From: Ailanthus altissimus
Taxonomy: Eukaryota; Streptophyta; Magnoliopsida; Sapindales; Simaroubaceae
Assembly: GCA_946807835.1 (NCBI GenBank)
Contig: OX327699.1
Span: 21,068,014-21,132,013 of the forward strand
Direction: 5' to 3'
DNA length: 64,000 nucleotides
In this document: piece after piece, positions 14,540 to 24,610 of the stretch
Layout: the number at the start of each line of letters is the position of its first letter
Position numbering within the stretch: the stretch's first letter is position 1
The notes under the pieces: model-generated
Told to the model about the DNA's origin: nothing
The model's database searches: none
The model's input: only the letters and a program-made list of their open reading frames with translations
Program-made: the position numbers and the translations under genes

Positions 14540-15512
14540 TTCCTCGGCTTAATCGCAGCACACGAGTGAAACAGATTCCAATTTAAGCGATGTAGCTTCG
14601 CCAGGTGAAAATGAGATATCCGCGAAGCTTTTCACGGTGCGTAAAATGTGATGTGAAATACGTGCGCGTTTTAAATGTTAGCAGATGCCGACCACCCACA
14701 CATAAGGAACGAAGTTTAAAAAGGTTAATTTTGTATGCATGGAATTGTTTTCGGGTTTGACTTTGATCCGTTTTGATTTAGGTCCGACTCACCCGATTAT
14801 TCCGGGTTCGGAAAAGTATTGTTATCAAAATGATCACATGATTAAATATTAAATATTTCTCTTCTTAGCATGTCATTATTTAATAAAAACTAAAGGGGTC
14901 ACATGATTGATCTCCGTTAGCCCAGTGACATCCATAGATCAGCATCTAATTGTTCTTATAACAAAAAGTGTCCAATTTTACCCTCAAAGGAAAACGAATA
15001 TGTTACTCTAATCCTGTGACGCAAAACTTTATATATATTTCTTGCATAAGAAAATATAGAATACAACTCAATACCCCTACTAAATTTTATTCTAATTAGA
15101 GTAATGTTAAATATAACATCCCAAGGTATGGCAGCTGGTTCGTGGAGTAAAAGGCCAAAGCATGGGAAACAATATTTTTGTTTTTTTTTATTTTTCATCC
15201 AATGCAGATAAGAGACGAGTTTTCAAATCGGGGACGTGGCATTTTAACAATTCTCTGTTAGTTCTATCAGAACTCTCAGGCATTGGGGATCTTAGCATGC
15301 AAGTTTTTGCATAAAAAATTATTAACAAAGTCAAACATAAGTACGTAACTTTTCTCTCTTGGGACAATCACGGTAACTTCAAGGAGTTAACTACACGATC
15401 TGGGTATAAATAGGGACACTCTGCGTATAAATAGGCTATTCGTATCAAAAAAGAAAAAAAAAATAATCAAAAGAAATAGAGAACAAAATGAACCCAAAGT
15501 GAGTCCACTGCT
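14540..15512. other. Intergenic; SEC3A promoter side and dirigent 3' flank
   Basis: Upstream of SEC3A the sequence should contain its promoter and 5' leader on the minus strand. I see no gene here. Near 15405-15431 two TATAAATAGG motifs stand in tandem 21 bases apart on the plus strand, immediately 3' of the dirigent locus. No plus-strand gene follows them, so their meaning is unclear. Confidence 0.5.
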
Positions 15513-16045
15513 TCATCCGGGAATTGTGTGAGATCGATTAGGAAGCTTTAGCTGAAGCTTTACATGATAAGTTTGATGATCAGTCTGAGCCAAGACGGCG
15601 TGACCACGAGCAAAAGCGAAAGAACCTGTGCCTCCTACCACCGTTAGTTCCTCCTTATCTTTGTGTCTCACTTGATTAGCCTGAACAACACTAAGACTCC
15701 CAGAATAATCCGGGGTGTCAAATGTGAGGTAGATGATGTTGAATGCGCAAATTGTTCAGCCGGAACAATGAAACCTTGTGCTTTTCCAACAGTCCGTGAA
15801 GTGTTCTCAGGTTCCTCTGTGAGAGAATGATGGTAGATGAATGCTCCAGCACCAGGTTGTGTTATCGGCTGCTGTGTGATAGAACCAACAATTTGCGGTT
15901 GCTGAATATACAAGGACATAGCCAGCCAAGGAGGAGAGGGACTCTTGGATTGTCTTCTGTGGGCCACCGGAGAGATCAAAGCCAAGACAATGACTGTCAC
16001 TGTAGCTAATATTACTGCAGCACAGAATATGATCCGGGGAAACAT
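15513..16045 (-). pseudogene. Dirigent-family protein gene, frameshifted
   Basis: Dirigent proteins steer stereo-selective coupling of phenoxy radicals in lignan and cell-wall polymer formation. The minus-strand frame from ATG 16045 gives a signal-anchor (IIFCAAVILATVTVIVLALI), the family motif SLYIQQPQI, and then HSLTEEPENTSRTVGKAQGF, the well-known dirigent core. Near 15735-15750 the frame shifts after EQFAHS. In the next frame the domain resumes as FDTPDYSGSLSV, EELTVVGGTGSFAFARG and YHVKLQL, and ends with NRSHTIPG and a stop at 15513-15515. The whole span is 533 bases, one short of 178 codons. Compared with the family motif (AHSAFNIIYLTF, from memory), about 7 bases appear lost between short CATTC-like direct repeats. 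It has no introns, as is usual for the family. It is either a young pseudogene or carries a sequencing error, since no other damage is visible. Confidence 0.8.
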
Positions 16046-16819
16046 TGGGACGCATATATTGATAACTGTATATCCCCATGTACACTTAACGATTGCTTTA
16101 ATACATTTCCAGTTGGAAGTAACCCACTCTTCAAAGTTGGAAGTGTTTTTGGCCAACAAATCAGCTGTACATCTAATCCACATTTCTTACAAACAGTTGC
16201 CACTTGCCACAAAATAAGAACATTCATATCTTACCCAACTACTAAAAATAATAATAATCTTAAATAGACAATTTGTAGAAGTCATTTTCTTATTTAGTTA
16301 ATTTTAAAATTTTTTATTGTTATAACCAAATAATTTAAAGATGAACACAAATATTTTTTCACTATTTCAACAATATTCGCTACAAAGGAGAGTATAATAA
16401 CTGATTTTTTTTATTTTCTAATTTTATTTTATTATATTTTATAATTGATTACTTATAATTTTATTTTATTGTATTTTATAATTGATTACTTATAATTTAT
16501 TTTATTATATATGACTTGATTAATTTATATTATTTATTTAAAATTATATTTATACTTGTTTAAATTTAATTTTATTTATTAGTGTCATATTTATTTTATT
16601 TAATTATATTATGTGTTAATTAATTATTTTAACCATATTATTTATTTAATTACAAACACAAAAAATAATATTTTAGTGAGACCACATACAATAATTATTA
16701 TAAATAAATAAATAATGTAATTAAATTAACTAAATAAAATAATAAATTCAACTATATTATTTAATTTTTTTTATTTATTTTTTATCTTATTTACACTGTA
16801 CACTACACTACACTCATAA

Positions 16820-16918
16820 TATGTGCCAATTATAAGGGGGATCAAACCCCCCCAACCATCGGGTCGGAGGATGAGCTTTTAAAGGGGGTGGCTTGCCAAT
16901 TAAGCAAGTACCCCAAGT
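16820..16918 (-). mobile_element. tRNA-derived SINE-like fragment
   Basis: Read on the minus strand, a pol III A-box-like segment (TGCTTAATTGGCAAGC, 16906-16891) is followed about 45 bases later by a B-box-like GGTTTGATCC (16848-16839). This G/C-rich island lies in an otherwise AT-rich stretch. The A/B box order and spacing are those of tRNA-derived plant SINE heads. It does not fold as a complete tRNA, and no target-site duplication was established. Confidence 0.4.
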
Positions 16919-17120
16919 TAATTATTTTTATTTAATAAGTGCAATATATGTATCATACTCATTTTGACAACTTTTAATTTAATATTATATGAATTAAAAT
17001 AATTAATTAATATTAATATTAGAGACAATATTAATTTCATCCTAATATGGAGAACGATATATTAGAACGATAATTATTTTGGATATAAATATTGCCCCAT
17101 AATGCGGCAACATAATTATT

Positions 17121-17177
17121 GCCCCTATATATTGTGCGTGGAGCACAATATCAATATTGTGCTCCCATATTAGGGCA
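17121..17177. repeat. Long imperfect palindrome
   Basis: A perfect 12-base inverted repeat (GGAGCACAATAT at 17140-17151 and its complement at 17154-17165) has a two-base spacer. Outer arms (GCCCCTATAT and ATATTAGGGC) extend it imperfectly. It could form a cruciform or an RNA hairpin, and it may be the core of a MITE. Confidence 0.6.
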
Positions 17178-18879
17178 TGATATATCACTCTTATATATTT
17201 TTTAATCTTTATAATTTTATTTTATAAAGTATAACATGATTAATTTATAATATTTATTTAAAAATTATATTTTTATTTATTTAAACTTAAATAATAATAA
17301 TAAATTAGTTAATTAGAGCAATATGCATATTATTGGTAAATAGGCGTGATGTGTATATCGCACCAAACAAATTAGTCATAAGTATGATACGATTTACTGT
17401 AGCAGATATTGTTCACTATATTAGGTATTATTTAAATAGTGAAAGGGGTATTTGTGTCCATTTTTAAATTATTTGAGTATAAAAGTTACAAAAATTTAAA
17501 GTTGATTAATTTAAAAAAAAACATTTAAATTCTTAAGATTTTAAGAAAAAGGCGTGCAGATTTGTATTTTTAAAATTTTCATTTACGCCCTTATTAATTA
17601 ACGATTTAATTTATTTTAATAATAAAATGGTTAGAACTAATAAAAATACAATCATGTCCCCATTTTGACTATAAAAAATGTCTAAATTCAATTAATTGAT
17701 ACCTCCAACTAATCTATTCCAAGTTAATCTCTATATATGAGCTTGTAAATATATTAACGTATTATCATCAAGAGCACATATTAATAACTTTAAAAACGTC
17801 ATTGATATAAATTAAACAATGATTAGCCACAAGGCAAGTAAGAATATTCATTAGTATGCTACAACAATTATTTTTAGAATAATGTCAAAACTAAAAATAT
17901 AAAATGACATAACATTAGTCATATTTATGCCACCATCCGCCGTCAGCCACCATCCACCTTCATGCCACCGCCTACCACATGCTGTCAATCATCAATCAAC
18001 ATTCCAATCGACTCATAAATAACTATCCAACCAATGACTAAAGACAAATAGTGATCTATGTATTTTTTGTTTTAACATTATTCTAACAAAATTTGTTTAA
18101 AAATAGTGATTAGTACGTACACTTATCATATGGGTAACTAAGATTCGATTCCTATCAATGGTAATTTTAAATTAGTGATATATGGTCTTGAAAATAATAT
18201 GTCAACATATATGCATACCCATAATCTTAAGAAAAATTTATAAACTCATACATAAATATAAAATTAGAATAGTTTAATTGATTAAAATTATTAATATTCG
18301 ATATTGAGGACAATATATCAATAGATTTGCACCATACATAAATATAAAATTAAATTAACTTAATTAGTTAAAGTGTAAGCCCTTAATCATATAGTCAAAG
18401 GTTCAAGCATTTTTTATAGTTAGGGTAAATTTCTATTTTTATCATTTCTATAGTTAAAATTAACATAAACAACTACCCGACATATTCTAATCACTAAGTA
18501 AGTAAGTCATTTTTTATAAAGAAAACACTAAAATTTAAAAGTTCAAATATTTTTTATTAGTCAAACAAGATAAATTTTTATGTTTATATTTTCTTTAATT
18601 AAAATTAACAGAACTCATTACCAGACAGTGGTGTGAATAAAATTTTAAAAAATGCTAAAATTTATAAATTTTATTTTTACCATTTATCTAATTAAAATTA
18701 ACAGAAATCATTACTAAATAAGGGTGTAAATAAAATTTAAAAAAAAAAAACATTAAATTTTGCGCATCCTTTTTTTAAACCTTGAGTTCAAATATTTTTT
18801 TCTCATAAAAAAAATCTCAATAGATTAGCTATTTACGAAAAACTACAATTCAAAAATGAATGATCGCATAGAGACGTTG

Positions 18880-19383
18880 TTGGATGATAACTGGGAAAGG
18901 GAGTTGTCATCAGTCTCCACAAGCCTCCGCAAATTAAATCTATCTTATCATGCTCAACAATCATGGCAAGCACTTTTGGACGTCCCAACAATAACGGGTA
19001 AGCAAGGTTTGTGCACGGTATTCCTTCAATGATAGCAAATCCTCGATCTGCGGGGTTCCACATTTATACAATTTTTTTCGCTTGTTAACAAAGAAGAATA
19101 AAAGACAATGTAATAGCAACCTCAGAAAGACGGACCAGTAGATAATTTTCCTGTCCAGCCAAGAGTGTTTATGATAGCCTAGTATAAAATTATACAATTT
19201 TTATAATTACCTGCATCCGACGAGGGTACAAAAACAAAAACAAAATTAAGAAAAATGCACATTAACAATAAAATAAAGGAATATCTGGAACAATTTATTT
19301 TGTCTCGTGCAATGCCTCTGCCAAGTTGAAAAGAAACCAATAAAAAGAGTTCCACGTTTTTATTTAATTGTCCTCTAACATTT
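18880..19383 (-). pseudogene. Partial ARIADNE-type E3 ligase gene copy 1
   Basis: This is a decayed copy of part of the intact ARIADNE gene at 43544-47363. Minus-strand exon-3-like sequence (18880-19055, encoding pieces such as 'IEGIPCTN' and 'LAMIVEHDKIDL') is truncated and frameshifted. It is followed by intron sequence and an exon-2-like stretch near 19160-19215. The match runs on into intron 1 of the parent (for example 'AAAAAGAGTTCCACGTTTTTATTTAATTG' region near 19345-19373 corresponds to the parent near 47010-47042). Introns are kept, so it arose by DNA duplication, not reverse transcription. It is not functional. Confidence 0.8.
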
Positions 19384-22300
19384 TAACACTAAAATAAGAT
19401 TAGATGACAAGATCTGAGTTTGAATTCGAAAAAACCCAAATTATTTGAGGCTGCTCAAAACTTAGAGTTGCACCCAAATTTTTTCGGTGTGGGGCGTGTC
19501 TAGGTGTTTGAAACTTTTTTTTAAAAAATTATTTTTTTTGTTTTACAAAAATATAAAACAAAGGTAGTTGTGTTGCATATTCTTTAAAATATGAGATTTC
19601 ACTTTGTTGCGTGTTCATGCAAATACAATTTAAGAGGAAAAATTTTAAAAAATTTTGTTTTAGTTTGTACTAATTAAGACTCTCAAAATGTCAAATCTCA
19701 ATATCAAATTCTACAAGACTAAGCTTACGCTACTCTCCCAATACCATTAGACACAATGCTTTCTTTTCATATATTAGAATTAATAATTTAATAATCATAT
19801 ATGAATATAAATTGAGATAAATATTAAATGAAGAGTCAATAAAAAATTAAAAACGCATTAAACATATGAAGAATGAACAAAACAAAAAATTAAAAGCAAA
19901 GAGAAATGAACAAAAAGCTAACATTAACACTAAGTCTCAACACCGCATTGGCAACAAAAGCACTAGCGCCGTGTCGTTAGCATGCAGCGTAATAGACTGG
20001 AGCCGCAGCGCCCAACTTTGAAAACTTCTATTTTTTGCTTAGTTAGACTTCTCTAAGAAAGTTTTAGACTCCTACACGCATGATCTTCTATTCTAACTAG
20101 GTTTAAAGACTTAATAAGTATTATATAAACCATTTTAACCTTTTAGAATTCATCAAACATTAATAAGAGATTTTAAAAGAGATTAAAGAGTTAAATAAAT
20201 ATTAAATACTTGTGTAAATTAAGATAAAACTATTATGGGCGTTTATTATTTTTTTATCAACAAAGATTTGTTAAATAGATTCATTTAAGAGTTCTTTATT
20301 TATTTTTTTTATAATTTCTATAAGAGTTAATAAGAAAAGTTATAATCCTTTAATTTATGGCGGACACAAATTTTTTTAAACCATGTAAAATTATTATGTA
20401 AACTCTAATTTAATGCGATTTTTATTTTCTTACTTTTGTATTTGTTTAACATCTTACGCTTCTGCAACTAAAAAGATATTAGACCAAAAATCTAATCTTT
20501 TAATGAAATTAATGCTAAACCTAATTTCTTTCCCTTCAACACCATATCTTTCATATTACATAAACTTAAATAAAGAAGAGCAATATAAAATCTTTGACAA
20601 TTATATTTTTTTTGTTACGTTTTGAAATTGAAAAACATACATATATAGTGATAATAAATAATTGGGATAAAGGCATAAAAAAATATATAATTAAGATAAA
20701 GACATATGTATCCTAATTTTCTTCCAAGAGTTAAATGTGCACAAAAAAGACCCCAATTGTTTAACGGCCCTTTAGACCCAAGACTAAATGACAGTTAAAA
20801 TGACAACAATCACTTTGTCATCCCGCAAATGCACGTAACTTTTAAATTTGAAATGAAAGATAATTATATAATAGACATAACCTCCTTTAATAAAATATTA
20901 AAATTTAAATTTTAAAATACCCTTAATAATAATTCATAAGTGAACGTAATTATCTTTGGAACTGTTTAATGAAAACTCGAAAATACCCTAAGACAACCTT
21001 CCTATTCTTCATATAATTTCTTCCTCATATGTTCATGTACATTAACAATGATTTTTAGCTAATTACCCAAAAACTAAACGATCATGAAGAACAAATTTGA
21101 CAAATTATTAATTGTTACTTCCATAAGATAATACCATTCCAAAATCTAAGACGAGGATCTACAAAAAGATAAAGATAACACAAGAATGCAGTTGAGACTC
21201 ATAAAGTGAGACTCACACCTTAAAAAAAAAACATACAAATTAACAAAAGAACAAGAAAATCAGTGAAAGAGGCTAAATAATTAAATAAACCAAACTAATA
21301 ATTTACGTTATTATCCTTAATTGTTAACTTTTACACAACTAAAAAATCCTAAACTTTAACAAGACTTCTCTATTCTCTCTCACTTTCTCTTAAATAGTAG
21401 AATTGAAGCACTTTAAAAATCAAGAATTGACTCGAATCGAGCGTATTGTCAACTTCCAACTCACAAGGCAGCCAATGTAATTCCTCAAATGATCATAAAC
21501 AATAAAATAGTGAGTTAAGCCATCCTCATTGTGAGCCAACTTGGTACTAAAAAATTTGCCATTGTAATGGGCATGGTGAAATCCCTCTAACCTTCGCCAT
21601 AATCTCCAATTCCAAAATATTATGACCAGTAAAATAAAAAATATTTTTTTATTATGATGCGTATCTAGTTAAACTTATTATTATAATAAGTCATTCATCA
21701 CTTGCCACCTGTTTGCATGTCTATTGATAAAGTAACCACTTTACCTTTAATTCCTATCATTTCAACAAATATTTCCCACTTTACCTTTAATTCCTATCAT
21801 TTCAACAAATATTTCATTCAAAGAACTGTTAAATGTAACAATCAAGAGTATATAAAAAAAAACTATATATATTTTACCAAACCTTAAAATTCCAAGTATC
21901 TTTATCCCTATATAATTTATAGATTATAATTATGTTATAAAATAAACAAAAGTAGCAAAAAGCCATTCAAATTCAACAATAAAATGGTACACATTGATAG
22001 CACAACTGAGCCAAATTCATCCATATTCAAGAAAAAACAAATTCAAACTCAGTCTAGACTCGCAAAACATAAATAATATAAAACTAAAAAAAAAAAAACT
22101 CAATTTTCTTTTAAATTTTTAAAATTTTCTGGTTAAAATTCTTTTGCCGTTACAAGACAAGAATCTCAAATTATATTATCCGATATACTAAATGAATTGG
22201 TACTTAAAAATTCCTTTCTCTTATAATAGTCTTTTACATTGAAAATAAACAATTACCTCAAATTTTTTTTTAAGAGATTAGTGCTTTCGTTAACTTTCCC

Positions 22301-23090
22301 TTGCAAGACCGAATTTATTAACAAGCCACCATAGTGAAAGAGTATCTTTTGGAGGAGCCCAGGATGTTAATTTCCAATAAGAATATCCCCATAGCCAATC
22401 TATTAATTATGCAAAGTAATCCAATTGAAAAAGCTTCAATGAGAAAGGGCGAATCACCCACCAAAGTTGTGTAAGTAAAGATTCAAACGAAGAATAATTC
22501 TAATCTAATAGCGGAGTCTTCTATGATGTATGTGTGGGGATTTAAAGGACACTTTGAAACTATAAAAGATCGACTTTAGTCCATATGAAAAGAAAAAGTT
22601 AAACGAAGCACTTTAGCAATTCACGATCCCAATTGAGTAGGGTTAGGAGAGACAATGGAGGAAAGTTCTAAGATTCAACTTGCAATCAGGTCCAAGATGA
22701 AGATTTGACTCTTATAATCTCTTCACCTATGCTTATGTAGTCAGAGTTATTTTCTTTCAACTTCCATTGGCCGAAAGAGGATAAGACTTGAGATTCCTTT
22801 GGTTTTGGATTGGGTGGTACTCTTCCATCTATCAATCTACTCAAAGAATCGAATTACGCTATCCAATATAATAAATGAACTAGTACTTAAAAATTCATTT
22901 TTTTTATAAGTCTTACAATTACTTAAAAAAAAATTTGGGTTCGAATTTTTTTTTACCGTTATTAAATAACACCCTTGAAGTATACTGTGAGAATATTGAT
23001 TGAAAATCATTAGGATATGATTTGGAGAGCAAGCCAAGTGCGTAGAGTGCGCATGGATTAAAGACGGACGTGAAAGGAGACAAAAAATGA
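19384..23090. other. AT-rich intergenic region with repeat debris
   Basis: No gene was recognised. A G/C-rich island at about 19950-20050 with 'TAGCGCC' and 'GCAGCGCCC' resembles the island in the LTR-like sequence at 23.1 kb and may be an older relative. A 40-bp direct tandem repeat is listed separately. The rest is AT-rich and featureless. Confidence 0.5.
21738..21815. repeat. 40-bp tandem duplication
   Basis: The block beginning CACTTTACCTTTAATTCC is present twice in direct order with a period of 40 bases and no mismatch over the shared part. It indicates a recent local duplication. Confidence 0.9.
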
Positions 23091-23640
23091 AGAAGGGCCC
23101 ACCAGACGCTAGCGCCGCGGTGCTCATTCCAGAATCTGAACACTGTGGCGCCAGGAGACCATCGCCGTAGCGCTCAAACGGGCGCGCTAGCGCTGCGACA
23201 ATAAGAGCCCAGTGCCGTGGCGCTAGAGACGGGAACAGTATTCCGAAATAAAAAAACTTCCTTATTTCATCTCTCACTTGCTTCAAGACTCCCTAATACG
23301 ACTCCCACACGTATAAGGTAAACTTAGGTCGTTCCAAAGCCTATATAAAGACTATCAATTGGCTTGTAAACATCATCTTGGTGAAAAATAAGAAATCTTT
23401 GTGATTTTAGTGATAATCTTATGATTTTTTGTGAGAGAAAATTCCTAGAGTATAAGAGAGAGTTTTCTTTATGATCTTTATTGTAATAAGCATATTTTAT
23501 GAGTGTCTTGTGATTCACAATAAGAGAAGAGTGTGATCTTAATCCACCGTGAACGTAGACAAGTTGTCAAACCACGTAATTCTTTGTGTATTCTTCTATC
23601 ATTTTCTCTCTTTATTTCTTAATAACTTATTCTGCATTAT
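23091..23640 (+). mobile_element. Copia-type LTR fragment
   Basis: The stretch has the layout of a plant Copia long terminal repeat. A G/C-rich U3-like part with repeated TAGCGC motifs (23100-23235) is followed by a TATATAAAG box at about 23342 and then a region with 'GTGATCTTAATCCACCGTGA' and 'GTCAAACCACGTAATTC'. The latter is typical, from memory, of the R/U5 part of plant Copia LTRs. No primer-binding site follows and no second LTR or coding region was found, so it is a solo or truncated LTR. The exact ends are uncertain. Confidence 0.55.
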
Positions 23641-23749
23641 TATTTATTTGAAATATATTTTTTATTTACTTGTTTGTGTGCTTCTACTTCAACATACACT
23701 ATTAATATAGCAAACGAATGATTCATCTTTCTAAAAGCCGTCTGTTTGA

Positions 23750-24610
23750 TCAAATAAGGGAACTAGTCATTGATAGTCGTGAGGGGGAGATAGATTTGAG
23801 TTTTTTGAGGAATATTATGAGCAAGGTTTTTGTCTAGTTTTGTGCTTCCACCAATGTTTATCGGATCATAATATTAAAGTTGTTGTCTAATGTTCATTTT
23901 CACCTTCTTATTGCAGTGAGTGTGAAATGATTGTTTTATGAATTGGTTGAGTTTTAGAGGAACGCTATGAGTTGCTCAGGGGTCATTCTCTAGTTTTGTG
24001 CTTCCATTAGTGTTTATCAGATCATCATTAAGACGGTTTGTTCATCTTTTTTCTCATTTTTTTTGCTGCAATGACACAGTTTCCGAGGCAATTGTGCTAT
24101 GCTTGGGGGTGTTTGATGATTCTCCGCTTATGTTTTCTTTCTTTTCGTCAGTCTTTCTCCTCATTTCTTGCTTTATCTGTATACCTTTGTGAATGCGTAA
24201 ATTGAAATTATTAAAATTTAGAAGTTCATTTTGCAAAGTTTTTTTTGTTTGTTTATTTTTATTTATTTTGAAGTGATGGAGAAGGTGTTTCTGAGGAATT
24301 CTGGGACTATATACCGCTTGGTACACGCTGAGCTTCCTCAATGAGGTGTTGATGTGTTACTTCAAAACACACAGGATTTCATGTTCTTGAAGATTATTCA
24401 GACTATATAGCTCTGGGAGGGTGTTGTCGAGTCTTCCAGTCTTTCTCCTATATTCTCACTTCTATCTTCTCCAATCAAAAAGTTCATTTTGCAAAATTGT
24501 TGCTTTCTCTTTTTTTTTTTTGTAGTGAGAAGTTTTTGAGGAGTTCTGGGATTATACATCTCTTGGAGGATTTTTTTAGCGTGGTCCAATATCGTTAAAA
24601 ATACATCTCT
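23750..24610 (+). repeat. Satellite monomers, forward orientation
   Basis: About four diverged monomers of the satellite family found further right lie here in the opposite orientation. Each has a T-rich tract with an AG (for example TTATTGCAGTGAG at about 23915 and TTTTTTTGTAGTGAG at about 24520). A segment of the type 'GAGGAATTCTGGGACTATA' follows. The motif 'CTAGTTTTGTGCTTCC' recurs at about 23835 and 23991. No coding capacity was recognised. Confidence 0.6.

Larger units (their letters stand above)
16046..18879. other. AT-rich intergenic region
   Basis: This is very AT-rich non-coding DNA upstream of the dirigent locus. The dirigent promoter should lie at 16046-16400. Two structures inside are listed separately: a tRNA-derived SINE-like piece and a long palindrome. 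Otherwise I see nothing. Confidence 0.6.

Noticed and set aside
16830..16916. A tRNA gene
   Set aside because: A and B boxes are present but the acceptor and anticodon stems do not form; a SINE-like head fits better.
22837..23286. 149-codon minus-strand frame
   Set aside because: It overlaps the G/C-rich U3-like part of the LTR fragment and has no recognisable protein features.
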